64,000 nt of DNA, from the NCBI RefSeq assembly GCF_001657475.1, contig NZ_LXEY01000011.1:1-64000 (forward strand), in the 5' to 3' direction. The stretch is from Enteractinococcus helveticum. Its GTDB lineage: Bacteria; Actinomycetota; Actinomycetes; Actinomycetales; Micrococcaceae. This document shows, in pieces, positions 54,947 to 64,000 of this stretch; within the stretch, counting starts at the first letter, position 1; every line of letters starts with the position of its first letter. The notes under the pieces were generated by a model. It had not been told where the DNA came from. It searched no databases and saw nothing but the letters and a program-made list of their open reading frames with translations. A program made the translations under genes and the position numbers.

Positions 54947-55516
54947 ACAACATGCCTGTCTCAAAGTGTCCCGAGGCGTCGTCGTGTGATGCCTCTGGCT
55001 CGCTGGGCTTTTGGTTGCGTCGTCGTGGTCCTCACCGTGTTGAGTTTCCTCCTGTCCACCACTGCTCCCCCGAATGTCACTGCTGCTCAGTGGCATTCCT
55101 CAAGGGCTCCTGCAGGTGGGTTCCAGGCCGGTAGTCTCCCGGCACCCACATTAACTGCGCCATGCCAATTTCGTCCGGGGCTGCTTGGACTTGGAGCACA
55201 TGTGAGAATCTTTTGGAGCCTGCCGGAAGGCTACACACTGGATGATGTTGAAGTCCACGCCTCAACCTCAGGTCTGGGTTCTGTCCTTGCCCCATTGACA
55301 GGCTTCAATCTGAGCGGTAATACAGTCACGACTGGCCAGGGCTACCAAACCGACGTTCCGACAAACCTGCTGGGCGGGTTACTGGGGCTCGGCTCGGAAT
55401 TGGAGATTGCTATTGTGGTGAGGGATGGCCCGTGGACGTCCCTGGATGCTGCCTCAGTGGCCAGCAATGCAGGTCTTCTTGGCGGCATCGGCGGAAACTG
55501 TCGCAACCTCACCTAA
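54941..55516 (+). CDS. Exported TasA/SipW-type surface protein
   Basis: A 191-residue secreted protein. After a basic region (SVPRRRRVMPLARW) comes one hydrophobic segment (FGCVVVVLTVLSFLLSTTA) and a mature part opening NVTAAQWHSSRAPAGGF then QAGSLPAPTLTAPC. That pattern (Ala-x-Trp, Phe-x-Ala-Gly-x-Leu, Cys) resembles exported proteins processed by an alternative signal peptidase (SipW/TasA type), but no sipW gene is near. The start is uncertain: GTG 54941 has GGAGGG three bases upstream inside a tandem duplication; ATG about 45 bases later (MPLARW) is also possible. Function unknown. Confidence 0.6.
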   Translation: METTCLSQSVPRRRRVMPLARWAFGCVVVVLTVLSFLLSTTAPPNVTAAQWHSSRAPAGGFQAGSLPAPTLTAPCQFRPGLLGLGAHVRIFWSLPEGYTLDDVEVHASTSGLGSVLAPLTGFNLSGNTVTTGQGYQTDVPTNLLGGLLGLGSELEIAIVVRDGPWTSLDAASVASNAGLLGGIGGNCRNLT

Positions 55517-55816
55517 CCACCTGTGGGCCTCGAGCCATGAGCAATCGACATGGTGCCAAGGACGACGAGATCATCGCGCCACAGCACATAACTATGTCCC
55601 CAAAACTCTTGACCCTCGCCACGGGCGGGCGTACCGTACGAATCACCAGGTTGTCCGTCTTCCGGCACTCGCGCTATCCGTGGTCAGGCGAGGCCGATGT
55701 TCAACCCGATTGTGTTCCCCCGGTCCACCAACACCCGGTATGCAACGCGAACGACTGGTCCAGGACAACCGTGTCTGATGTGCCATTGTGTCGGCACGTT
55801 AATGAAAGGATCAGTC
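55517..55816. other. Gap of 300 bp
   Basis: No gene is convincing here. Short open frames lack a ribosome site. No hairpin terminator, tRNA or repeat was seen. It should hold the promoter of the tandem AHSA1 gene. Confidence 0.4.
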
Positions 55817-56797
55817 ATGGCGATTACTTCTATTGATACCGACCGCGACGCGCTCACCATCACCCTGGTGGCAGACTTCACCGTCTCCCAGCAGCGCCTG
55901 TGGGATGCCTATATGGACGCCCGGCAGTTGGAGCGCTTTTGGGGACCACCAACCTGGCCTGCCACCTTCACCCAACACGATGTCCGAGTCGGCGGTCGCA
56001 CCAGCTACCACATGACCGGCCCCGAAGGGGAACAATCCGGTGGCTACTGGGAGTTCGTCACCATCAACCCGCCGCATTCCTTCGAGGTCCTCGACGGTTT
56101 CGCCAATCCCGACGGCACCCCAAATGCCGACATGCCCAGCATGCGGATGCTCCTGGAATTCAGCGAACAGACCACCGGCTCCCGCCTGACTGTCACCACA
56201 ACCTTTGACAGTGTCGAGACCCTCGATCAACTCTTAGGTATGGGCATGGTCGAAGGTACCCGGGAAGCCATGGGACAAATTGACGACGTCGTTGCTGACG
56301 ACTCGGTCCCCGAAGCGGCCCGCACCACCCACCTGCAATTACTCGGCGACACACAAGCCCGCGTGACCAGGTTCTTTGAGATGAATATTGACGACGTCTG
56401 GCGGGCTCATCACGATCCGGGTCTGATGCGCCAGTGGATGCTTGGGCCCGAGGGCTGGGTGCTCAGCGTGGCCAAGATCGGTGAACGCCCCGGCGATACG
56501 TACCGCTATGAGTGGGAATCCGAGACTGGCGAACCCGGATTTGGGTTTACCGGGGAGGTCTTGGAATCTCATGCACCGCATCGGGAGGTCAACACCGAAC
56601 GTCTCATCGGGGCGCAGGGCCCGGGCACACTCAACGCCATGAACCTGGTCGAAGTCGCTGGTGGCACGTTGCTGACCCTGGTGATCACCTACCCCGACGC
56701 CGAAATGCGCAATGAGATTTTGGAGACCGGGATGGCCGATGGCATGGAGGCCAGTTACGCGCGGCTGGAAGATCTTTTCCGCCAGGCCGCAGCCTAG
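55817..56797 (+). CDS. Tandem AHSA1/SRPBCC two-domain protein
   Basis: A 326-residue protein with two AHSA1-like domains. The first (about 1-160) opens VADFTVSQQRLWDAYMDARQL and includes ERFWGPPTWPATFTQHDVR. The second (about 180-320) opens TRFFEMNIDDVWRAHHDPG and ends ILETGMADGMEASYARLEDL. Both have the helix-grip signature for binding a small hydrophobic molecule. ATG 55817 follows AAGGA by 6 nt. No ArsR gene is adjacent here, unlike the 11.5 kb pair. Confidence 0.85.
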   Translation: MAITSIDTDRDALTITLVADFTVSQQRLWDAYMDARQLERFWGPPTWPATFTQHDVRVGGRTSYHMTGPEGEQSGGYWEFVTINPPHSFEVLDGFANPDGTPNADMPSMRMLLEFSEQTTGSRLTVTTTFDSVETLDQLLGMGMVEGTREAMGQIDDVVADDSVPEAARTTHLQLLGDTQARVTRFFEMNIDDVWRAHHDPGLMRQWMLGPEGWVLSVAKIGERPGDTYRYEWESETGEPGFGFTGEVLESHAPHREVNTERLIGAQGPGTLNAMNLVEVAGGTLLTLVITYPDAEMRNEILETGMADGMEASYARLEDLFRQAAA

Positions 56798-56810
56798 ACC
56801 TCAATACGCA

Positions 56811-57848
56811 TTAAATCGCCGTGGCGTGTGGCCAGTTTTCGTTGAGCATCGCTAAGAATTCGGGCTCGGTGACCAACACAATGTCTTGGCCTTGGGCACG
56901 TCGGGCGACGACGTCGCGCATCTTGCGCTGCTGCAAGCGCGGGTGGTGGGTGACGTCGGTGAGTTCTTCGGGGCGGATGCCATCACCAATCACGACCATC
57001 GTCGTGGTGGCATTAATGCGCGACTGGGTACTCGCGCCATAAGCCGCCGCCTGATTCTTAGCTTCCTGGCGGGAGATGCCCAGCATGCCGGTAAATACCA
57101 CGTGATGTCCGTAGAGCGGGTGGCGCGGATCGGCGTCGGGATTGACCCGCGGATTGGTGCCCTCGTTGGGCCAGCGGATCAGATCCGGGAGGTGCTCGGC
57201 GGGGACGGCACCGTTGTTTGCATCGAACATGCCGGGCATGGTCAGGGCGTGTCGAGTGGGTTTGGAGAGGTTTTCGCCCACGGCACGGGGCTGCAGCACG
57301 CGGCGTTGCATACCGGTGGCATCCAGGAGTGCATCCAGCGAGTCTGCCTCAACGCGTCGGGCAGCGTCCACCACAATCGCGGCGGCGGCCTTGGCGTCTT
57401 CGAGCGCGTTGTGGTGGTTGTGCAATACGTAGCCGGCTTCGGCGGCGGCCGAGGGCAGCGCGTGGCTGGCCAGCTGGTAGGTCTTACGTGACAGGCTCAG
57501 GGTGCAGGCAAATTCCAGGCGCGGAATGGGCTGTTTCGACACTTCCAGCCCGGCTTCGATGACGCCGATATCAAAGCCTGCGTTGTGGGCAACGACGACG
57601 TCGTCGTCAATAAATGCATAGAATTCTTTGAAGTGCTCGGCAAACGCGGGTGCGGTGGCGACGTCGCCGGGGGTGATCCCGTGGATGGCGATATTGCGCG
57701 GGTCAAACCGGTCGTATCCGGTGGGTGGTTGCAACAGGGTGTAGTGGGTTGCTACCAGTTTGCCGTTGCGGAATTTGGCCGCGCCAATGGCACAGGCCGA
57801 TCCGCGAAACCCGTTGGCGGTTTCGAAATCGATCGCGGTGAAATTCAC
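56811..57848 (-). CDS. DnaQ-like 3'-5' exonuclease with BRCT domain
   Basis: A 345-residue protein with a DEDD exonuclease domain (FTAIDFETANGFRGSACAIG carries the first Asp-x-Glu; VVAHNAGFDIGVIEAG the second Asp; HNALEDAKAAAAI the last) and a C-terminal BRCT domain (LYGHHVVFTGMLGISRQEA). It is like DNA polymerase III epsilon-type proteins with an added BRCT arm. GTG 57848 overlaps the rdgB stop (GTGA). Probable role in DNA repair or proofreading. Confidence 0.88.
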   Translation of the reverse strand: MNFTAIDFETANGFRGSACAIGAAKFRNGKLVATHYTLLQPPTGYDRFDPRNIAIHGITPGDVATAPAFAEHFKEFYAFIDDDVVVAHNAGFDIGVIEAGLEVSKQPIPRLEFACTLSLSRKTYQLASHALPSAAAEAGYVLHNHHNALEDAKAAAAIVVDAARRVEADSLDALLDATGMQRRVLQPRAVGENLSKPTRHALTMPGMFDANNGAVPAEHLPDLIRWPNEGTNPRVNPDADPRHPLYGHHVVFTGMLGISRQEAKNQAAAYGASTQSRINATTTMVVIGDGIRPEELTDVTHHPRLQQRKMRDVVARRAQGQDIVLVTEPEFLAMLNENWPHATAI

Positions 57849-58462
57849 TTGCCCAGCACACCTGCCAGATGTGGTGCCAGTGCGCGGAAGGCTTTGCCGC
57901 GGTGTGAGATCGCGTTTTTGGTTTCGGGGTCCAGTTCGGCGCAGGTTTGGCCATATTCGGCCAGTTCCACGATCGGGTCGTAGCCAAAACCGTTGGTCCC
58001 GCGGGGTTCGAAGGTCAGGTCGCCTGCTAGTTGGCCGAATTCCACGTGGCGGGTTTGGCCGTCGGGGGTCACAAAGGCTGCGGCGCACACGAAGGCGGCC
58101 CCGCGGTGCGGGTGGTCAATGTCGGACAGTTGGGCCAGCAGCAGGTCCAGGTTGGCTTGGTCATCGCCGTGGGTTCCGGCCCAGCGCGCCGAGAAAATAC
58201 CGGGTGCACCGTGCATGACGTCCACGGTGAGTCCGGAGTCATCGGCGACGGCGATCAGGCCGGTGGCCTGGGCGGTCAGCGTGGCTTTTTTCAACGCGTT
58301 GGCTTCGAAGGTGACGCCGTCTTCAACCACGTCCGGGGCGTTGACGGTTGCGGCGTCGATTATTTGTGCCGGGTCCAGCGTGGGGATGGCTTCGGTAAGG
58401 ATGGCGCGCAGTTCGCGCAGTTTGCCGGCGTTATTGGAAGCCAGTACGATCAGCGGTTCCAC
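57845..58462 (-). CDS. rdgB: Non-canonical purine NTP pyrophosphatase
   Basis: A 205-residue Ham1/RdgB hydrolase that removes ITP, dITP and XTP from the nucleotide pool. Segments: LASNNAGKLRELRAIL (start), VADDSGLTVDVMHGAPG (metal-binding Asp), ARWAGTHGDDQAN, and TNGFGYDPIV. GTG 58462 is just 5 nt after the end of rph. It overlaps the downstream exonuclease gene by 4 nt. Typical actinobacterial neighbourhood rph-rdgB. Confidence 0.95.
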   Translation of the reverse strand: MEPLIVLASNNAGKLRELRAILTEAIPTLDPAQIIDAATVNAPDVVEDGVTFEANALKKATLTAQATGLIAVADDSGLTVDVMHGAPGIFSARWAGTHGDDQANLDLLLAQLSDIDHPHRGAAFVCAAAFVTPDGQTRHVEFGQLAGDLTFEPRGTNGFGYDPIVELAEYGQTCAELDPETKNAISHRGKAFRALAPHLAGVLGK

Positions 58463-58466
58463 GGTG

Positions 58467-59234
<768 letters not shown>

Positions 59235-59247
59235 TCAGTGTCTCCTT

Positions 59248-60060
59248 CTAAACGGTGTAGGTCACACCGGAAACGGCCACGGCCAGTTGTCCGGCGAACG
59301 TTTCGCGGGCTTCTTGGGATGCGACCAACGGGTCGTTCCACACGGGAATGTGGGTCAGCAGTAGTCGGCCGACGTTGGCTTCGGTGGCCATGTGTCCGGC
59401 GCGTTTGCCGGTCAGGTGTACGCCGTCGATCGCGTCATCGCGGCCTTCGTGGAACGCGGCTTCGCATAAGAACAGATCGGCGTTGCGGGCGGCTTCGACC
59501 AGGCCGGGGGCGGTGTCGGTGTCTCCCGAATACGTCAGTACGGAGGTGTGTTGCTCGCCGTCGGGCCCAATTTCCGTGGCTTCCACGCGCAGTGCATAGG
59601 CCTCATCAATGGGGTGGCGCACCGGATACGGGGTGATTTTGAACGGGCCGATCTCAATGGGTGTGCGCACCTGCCAGTCGATGAAGTCAAAGTCGGGGTG
59701 CATGCCGGGATCGGGGTCCAGGCCGTAGGCGATTGCAATGCGGTCGGCGGTATCGGCCGGCCCGTAGACCGGGATGCGTCCAACGTCCCACCCGTTGGGG
59801 TTCCAGCGGACCACGATGTGCAGCCCGCACAGATCCATGAAGTGATCCGGGTGCAGGTGCGAGAGCATAATCGCATCGATGTCTTCCAGTGCCACGTAGC
59901 GCTGCAGAGTGCCCAGTGCGCCGTTGCCCATATCGAGGATAATGCGCCAGGTTTTGGGTTCACCGGCGTCGTCGACGCCTTGTGCGGACACCAGGTAACA
60001 GGAAGCGGGTGACCCCGGCCCGGGAAATGAGCCTGATGCGCCAATGATGGTGAGCTGCAT
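59248..60060 (-). CDS. MBL-fold (RNase Z/cyclic phosphodiesterase-like) hydrolase
   Basis: A 270-residue metallo-beta-lactamase-fold hydrolase. The metal motif is MLSHLHPDHFMDLCG (HxHxDH), with later ligands in TYSGDTDTAPGL (Asp) and LLTHIPVW (His). The start MQLTIIGASGSFPGPGSPAS is typical of the RNase Z-like branch common beside murI and rph in actinobacteria. Substrate not known. Confidence 0.88.
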   Translation of the reverse strand: MQLTIIGASGSFPGPGSPASCYLVSAQGVDDAGEPKTWRIILDMGNGALGTLQRYVALEDIDAIMLSHLHPDHFMDLCGLHIVVRWNPNGWDVGRIPVYGPADTADRIAIAYGLDPDPGMHPDFDFIDWQVRTPIEIGPFKITPYPVRHPIDEAYALRVEATEIGPDGEQHTSVLTYSGDTDTAPGLVEAARNADLFLCEAAFHEGRDDAIDGVHLTGKRAGHMATEANVGRLLLTHIPVWNDPLVASQEARETFAGQLAVAVSGVTYTV

Positions 60061-60076
60061 GTCCTCGATTCCTTTG

Positions 60077-60985
60077 CTAGTGCGCGGCAGAGCCGGACGT
60101 CGGTGCGGTGATTACCGACAGTGTACCGGTCGGGAACTGCTCGGCGACCGTGCGAATCTGCGTTACGCCGCCAACTTCAGGGCCCAAGAACCGTTGGGCG
60201 AGCTGGGCGAAACTGCCCGGATCCCCGGTGGACATGAACTTGTGTCGCGTGTTGGGGTGCGGGTTTTCCGGCCGGGCGCCGGCCGGGTTTTCTAACCCGT
60301 GGCGAACTAGTTCGCGATACACCGCACGCGCCGTGGACTCCGATGAGGTGACCAAGTTCACGTTCTCCCCCATCACATAACTAATGACCCCGGCCAGTAA
60401 CGGGTAGTGGGTGCACCCCAGAATCAGGGTGTCGACCCCGGCGGATCTGAAGGGGTCCAAGTATTGTTCGGCCACCGAAATCAACTCTGGGCCGGTGGTA
60501 ATCCCGCGTTCGACAAATTCAACAAATCGCGGCGCGGCCGAGGACGTAATGTCCAAGTGCGGGGCCGCAGCAAACGTGTCTTCATAGGCGCGCGAGGAAA
60601 TGGTCGCCTCGGTGCCGATGACGCCGACCCGACCGTTTTGTGTGGAAATCACCGCGCGTTGGACGGCGGGTTGGATCACTTCTACCACTGGAATCCCATA
60701 GGCGGCCGTGTAGCGTTCCCGGGCGTCGCGCAGCACCGCGGCGGTGGCCGAATTACAGGCGATGACCAACAGCTTGACCCCGGCGTCAACCAGTTCGTCC
60801 ATGATGGTCAGCGCCAGGCGGCGCACCTGGGCAATCGGTTTGGGACCGTACGGGCTGTTGGCGGTGTCGCCCACATAGACGATGTCCTCATCGGGCAGCT
60901 GATCAATAATCGCGCGCGCCACGGTCAGCCCGCCGACGCCCGAATCGAAAATGCCGATGGGCGCTTGAGGGTTGGGCTTGGTCAC
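60077..60985 (-). CDS. murI: Glutamate racemase
   Basis: A 302-residue cofactor-free racemase that makes D-glutamate for peptidoglycan. [17 protein letters not shown] carries the first Asp; [10 protein letters not shown] and [13 protein letters not shown] carry the two catalytic cysteines. GTG 60985 overlaps the DUF2017 stop (GTGA). The C-terminal ~40 residues ([19 protein letters not shown]) are the usual extension. Confidence 0.96.
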   Translation of the reverse strand: MTKPNPQAPIGIFDSGVGGLTVARAIIDQLPDEDIVYVGDTANSPYGPKPIAQVRRLALTIMDELVDAGVKLLVIACNSATAAVLRDARERYTAAYGIPVVEVIQPAVQRAVISTQNGRVGVIGTEATISSRAYEDTFAAAPHLDITSSAAPRFVEFVERGITTGPELISVAEQYLDPFRSAGVDTLILGCTHYPLLAGVISYVMGENVNLVTSSESTARAVYRELVRHGLENPAGARPENPHPNTRHKFMSTGDPGSFAQLAQRFLGPEVGGVTQIRTVAEQFPTGTLSVITAPTSGSAAH

Positions 60986-61656
60986 GATATATCTCCGATC
61001 AACGCCTGCATGAGCGTTTCTTGTAGCCAGGACACAAAGTTGTATAACAACGCCATGTAGCTTTCCACGTCAGTGGCCTGGTCAACCGAACCGATCGCAT
61101 GGACCCGCTCGGCGTCCTGCTCATCGACGATCTTGAGCCGCGAGGACAGCACCAGGCGCACCTGATTCAATGCGCGCGAAAACGATTCGGCTTCCGCGCG
61201 GTTGAGCATTAACGATCCAGACTGCAACAGCGCATAGGCCCGTTGCAAATCGGCAATCTTCTCTTGGCGAATGTCATCCTGGGCCAACTGGCGGAATTGT
61301 TCAGAACCGTGGTGCGCGTCGTCCCCCGAACGGGCATCCGGCAGTAACCGTTTGACGGCCGGGTCCTCCAGATTGAGGTGGACAACGTCGTCGGTCAATG
61401 TCCCGACCAGATCCCAAAAGGCGTCATCGGTGGACGACGCCCCCGCAGCCTCCGGAGCCTGGGGCAAGTGCACAGATTCGCCGGTGCGAAACCGATCCCG
61501 GAACCGGGGTTTGTCGTCGTCGAGCTGATGATCAACCGGCGACACCCCGCCCAGCAGGGTCAACACATCGGAAAATAGCGATCGCAGGATTTGTCGTTCG
61601 GGCTTTTCTAAGAACGCGGAGTACCCGCGCAGGGTGGATTTAAACGCTAATGCCAT
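60982..61656 (-). CDS. DUF2017 family protein
   Basis: A 224-residue cytoplasmic helical protein of DUF2017, known from actinobacteria beside clpS. The N-terminal block [20 protein letters not shown] and C-terminal [19 protein letters not shown] are typical. ATG 61656 is the start, inside a longer frame. It follows clpS by 20 nt and overlaps murI. Function unknown; the constant clpS link suggests a tie to proteolysis. Confidence 0.88.
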   Translation of the reverse strand: MALAFKSTLRGYSAFLEKPERQILRSLFSDVLTLLGGVSPVDHQLDDDKPRFRDRFRTGESVHLPQAPEAAGASSTDDAFWDLVGTLTDDVVHLNLEDPAVKRLLPDARSGDDAHHGSEQFRQLAQDDIRQEKIADLQRAYALLQSGSLMLNRAEAESFSRALNQVRLVLSSRLKIVDEQDAERVHAIGSVDQATDVESYMALLYNFVSWLQETLMQALIGDIS

Positions 61657-61676
61657 AAGAAAAAGTGTGCCGTTCC

Positions 61677-61973
61677 TTACTGATTCTGCTCGTAGGTCGC
61701 CCACAGGCCAAATCCGTGCATTGCAGCGACGTGGCGTTCGGCCTCTTCTTTGGTGCCATTGGCTACCACGGCCTTGCCCTCGTTGTGTACCTGCAGCATG
61801 AGTTTGTGGGCAACCGATGCGGTGAACCCAAAATAGGTGCGGAAGACGTAGGTGACATAGCTCATCAGGTTGACGGGATCATTCCAGACGATCACCTTCC
61901 ACGGTTCGGCGACCTTGGTGGTTTCCGCAACGGCAATATCCGGGTCGACATCAACAGCACACGTAATGGACAT
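61677..61973 (-). CDS. clpS: ATP-dependent Clp protease adaptor ClpS
   Basis: A 98-residue adaptor that brings N-degron substrates to the ClpAP/ClpCP protease. The segment [20 protein letters not shown] followed by RTYFGF is the conserved core; Asn and Asp of NDP and the hydrophobic pocket residues are present. ATG 61973 is preferred; an upstream in-frame start would add 10 residues. First gene of the clpS-DUF2017-murI-MBL-rph-rdgB-exonuclease run. Confidence 0.93.
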   Translation of the reverse strand: MSITCAVDVDPDIAVAETTKVAEPWKVIVWNDPVNLMSYVTYVFRTYFGFTASVAHKLMLQVHNEGKAVVANGTKEEAERHVAAMHGFGLWATYEQNQ

Positions 61974-62074
61974 GCCCCATATTCTAGGCAACAACTTGGG
62001 CACCGGTGTGCCAATTCGTTACGGGCAAGGCCAAATTGTGTTCTGACGGCGCACAAAGGACTAGTGTGTAAGGC

Positions 62075-63397
62075 GTGCGTAACACCCAACGTGGCATCAG
62101 CCCTACTTCGTTTTTCACCGACCACTACGAATTGACCATGGTGGATGCGGCCCGCAAGGCCGGTACTGCCACGCGTCGCTCGGTCTTCGAACTGTTTGCG
62201 CGGCGCTTGCCTGCCGGCCGAAGATATGGCGTCAGCGCAGGTCAAGGACGGTTTCTTGAGGGGCTAGAAAATTTCCGATTCGACGACGAGCACCTCGGCT
62301 TTCTCTCCGATCATCATGTCGTATCCGAAGACACCCTGAACTGGCTGGCCGAGTATCGGTTCACCGGCAATATTTTTGCCTATGCCGAAGGTGAACCCTA
62401 CTTCCCCAACTCTCCACTGATGCAGGTTGAGTCAACCTTCCAAGAGGCTGTGATCCTGGAAACCTACCTGCTATCGGTGCACAACTATGACACCGCCGTC
62501 GCCTCGGCTGCCTCGCGCATGACCATGGCCGCCGGTGGCCGCCCGTGCATTGAGATGGGGTCGCGCCGGGCCCATGAAGAAGCCGCCGCAGCCGCCGCTC
62601 GTGCCGCCGCAATTGCCGGATTCGATTCAACCTCGAATCTGGCCGCCGGCCTGCGCTACGGCATTACCACCGCCGGCACCGCAGCCCACTCCTTCACGCT
62701 GCTGCACGACGACGAACAAGCCGCCTTTGAGGCCCAGGTTGCGGCCATGGGCAACCAGACCACACTGCTGGTCGATACCTACAACATCGAACAAGGCATC
62801 CGCCACGCTGTGGATGTCGCCGGGCCTGAGCTGGCCTATGTGCGCATCGACTCGGGCGATCTGTTAGAAGAAGCCCACCACGCCCGGCGTCTGCTGGATG
62901 ACCTAGGCAACACCAACACCGGGATCGTGGTCACCTCGGATCTGGATGAATATGCGATTGCTGGACTGCGCTCTGCCCCGGTTGATTCCTACGGGGTGGG
63001 CACCCAGCTGGTTACCGGCTCGGGTGCTCCAACGGCGTCATTGGTGTATAAACTCACCACCCGTCAAGACCAGCACGGCAACTGGATCGACGTGCAAAAA
63101 CAGGCCGAGGGTAAATCCAGTCGGGGTGGACGCAAATTTGCCGCCCGCCGGATGCACAACGACGTCGCGACCGCTGAGGTCGTTATTGCCGATGAACAAC
63201 CCGCCTGGGACGCCGATCACCGCCCACTGTTGGTGCAGATGGTCACCGACGGCGAGATTGACTCCCGCTACACCGGCGCTGCGGCCGTCACGCAAGCTGC
63301 GGCACACCACGCCGAGACGTTGGCCGCGCTGCCTCGTGACGCTCGTCGCTTACAAGACGGTGAACCCGCCATTCCAACCATTTTTGCACTACACTAG
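62075..63397 (+). CDS. pncB: Nicotinate phosphoribosyltransferase
   Basis: A 440-residue NAD-salvage enzyme that joins nicotinic acid and PRPP. Segments: TSFFTDHYELTMVDAARKAG, FELFARRLPAGRRYGVSAG, EMGSRRAHEEAAAAAARAAA, and the PRPP-site VRIDSGDLLEEAHHAR. GTG 62075 is the start. It diverges from clpS, and pncA follows 53 bp downstream. Confidence 0.95.
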   Translation: MRNTQRGISPTSFFTDHYELTMVDAARKAGTATRRSVFELFARRLPAGRRYGVSAGQGRFLEGLENFRFDDEHLGFLSDHHVVSEDTLNWLAEYRFTGNIFAYAEGEPYFPNSPLMQVESTFQEAVILETYLLSVHNYDTAVASAASRMTMAAGGRPCIEMGSRRAHEEAAAAAARAAAIAGFDSTSNLAAGLRYGITTAGTAAHSFTLLHDDEQAAFEAQVAAMGNQTTLLVDTYNIEQGIRHAVDVAGPELAYVRIDSGDLLEEAHHARRLLDDLGNTNTGIVVTSDLDEYAIAGLRSAPVDSYGVGTQLVTGSGAPTASLVYKLTTRQDQHGNWIDVQKQAEGKSSRGGRKFAARRMHNDVATAEVVIADEQPAWDADHRPLLVQMVTDGEIDSRYTGAAAVTQAAAHHAETLAALPRDARRLQDGEPAIPTIFALH

Positions 63398-63450
63398 GCT
63401 TCCCGGTTACCTACACCGGATAAACACTCCCATACAAAGGATGAAATCCC

Positions 63451-64000
63451 ATGCACGCTCTGATCATCGTGGACGTCCAAAAGGACTTTTGCGAAGGCGG
63501 ATCCCTCGCGGTTGAAGGCGGGGCAGACACGGCTGCATTAATCACCGAATACATGCACCAGTGCGGCACCCACTACGACGTTATTGCCACGACCCGCGAT
63601 TGGCACATCGATCCGGGCCCGCACTTCGCCACTGAGCCAGACTTTGAAACCAGCTGGCCTATCCACTGTGTTGCCGGTACCGACGGTGCAGAACTCCATG
63701 AAAATATTGACGATGAGGCTATTGACGCCGAATTTCTCAAGGGCCAGTACACGGATGGGTATTCGGGTTTCGACGGCGTACTTGGCGAGCCCGATACCAT
63801 TCGCAGCCAGGACGGCGTCGCCGGACCATACGGGGCCACCGCCGCGGCCGCTGCTGCAACCGATGCTGATTCCATAACCATGGACGACTGGTTGCGCGAG
63901 CACGACGTTGAACGCATCACCGTGGTCGGTATCGCCACCGACCATTGCGTACGTGCCACCGCCTTGGATGCCTCCGACGCCGGATATGAAGTCCGCGTGC
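63451..64000 (+). CDS. pncA: Nicotinamidase (isochorismatase fold), cut by window edge
   Basis: The visible 183 residues match PncA, which deamidates nicotinamide to nicotinic acid, feeding PncB. LIIVDVQKDFCEGGSLAVEGG holds catalytic Asp; ATTRDWHIDPGPHF the metal-binding Asp and His; VVGIATDHCVRATALDA the catalytic Cys. An insertion of about 20 residues (DTIRSQDGVAGPYGAT region) sits before the last third. The 3' end is beyond the window. ATG 63451 has AAAGGA upstream. Together with pncB it completes two-step nicotinamide salvage. Confidence 0.92.
   Translation, partial: MHALIIVDVQKDFCEGGSLAVEGGADTAALITEYMHQCGTHYDVIATTRDWHIDPGPHFATEPDFETSWPIHCVAGTDGAELHENIDDEAIDAEFLKGQYTDGYSGFDGVLGEPDTIRSQDGVAGPYGATAAAAAATDADSITMDDWLREHDVERITVVGIATDHCVRATALDASDAGYEVRV

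Overview
The window is a chromosomal segment of an actinobacterium, most likely Micrococcales and Micrococcaceae-like. I infer this from the moderately high GC, the frequent GTG/TTG starts, and conserved actinobacterial gene orders (clpS-DUF2017-murI-MBL-rph-rdgB beside pncB-pncA; ilvD/ilvB-ilvN-ilvC; serA-metG-leuB-ilvE-FAH-gltX). The genus cannot be fixed from sequence alone. Most of the window is core metabolism and repair, interrupted by an AT-richer accessory island at about 11.4-17 kb.

Layout. 0-0.7 kb: 3' remnant of an IS256/IS1249-type transposase. 0.8-9.6 kb, minus strand: serA, metG, leuB, ilvE, an FAH-family enzyme, gltX and a HAD phosphatase, then tRNA-Gln and tRNA-Glu with an intrinsic terminator. 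9.9-11.3 kb: GlcD-type flavin oxidase. 11.5-13.0 kb: ArsR repressor with a doubled operator and two paralogous AHSA1 proteins. 13.1-14.6 kb: VapB50-like antitoxin and an unusually long PIN protein, flanked by 22-bp near-identical repeats. 14.7-16.8 kb: a carboxymuconolactone decarboxylase (CMD) family gene, a Fic protein behind a palindromic control region, and a decayed second copy of the CMD gene. 16.9-18.3 kb: a lipoprotein and an LRV-DUF4870 membrane protein.

18.4-23.9 kb: ilvD and ilvBNC on the minus strand. Between them is a promoter, a nine-residue branched-chain leader peptide that appears to be leaderless, and an attenuator. 24.1 kb: tRNA-Lys. 24.4 kb: an antitoxin without a visible toxin. 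25-28.2 kb: OpuC-type osmoprotectant ABC importer. 28.3-30 kb: ABC-F ribosome-protection protein behind an uORF and an RBS-sequestering hairpin. 30-34 kb: flavin split-barrel protein, divergent Nramp-type transporter, VOC protein, AI-2E family permease. 34.3-37.3 kb: Mn-type ABC importer and bcp peroxiredoxin, then tRNA-Leu. 37.6-41.6 kb: two alpha/beta-hydrolase-like proteins and a Tat-exported solute-binding protein. 41.6-45.1 kb: mqo and a DUF222-HNH gene. 45.1-46.8 kb: Na/Pi cotransporter with a four-repeat PHO-box-like array.

47.1-51.4 kb: sbcC and sbcD. 51.4-57.8 kb: a degenerate ADP-ribosylglycohydrolase, a Pcm-like methyltransferase, a DUF2207 membrane protein, an exported TasA-like protein, a tandem AHSA1 protein and a BRCT exonuclease. 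57.8-62 kb: rdgB, rph, MBL hydrolase, murI, DUF2017, clpS. 62-64 kb: pncB and pncA (cut by the window edge), giving NAD salvage from nicotinamide.

The strongest less-ordinary signals are cis-regulatory: the ilvBNC attenuator, the ABC-F leader, the PHO box, the ArsR twin palindrome and the Fic palindrome. The main protein-level signals are the extended PIN toxin, the ADP-ribosylglycohydrolase-fold protein without its metal aspartates, and a HAD gene with no canonical start codon. I found no CRISPR array, prophage or clearly new multi-gene defence system.
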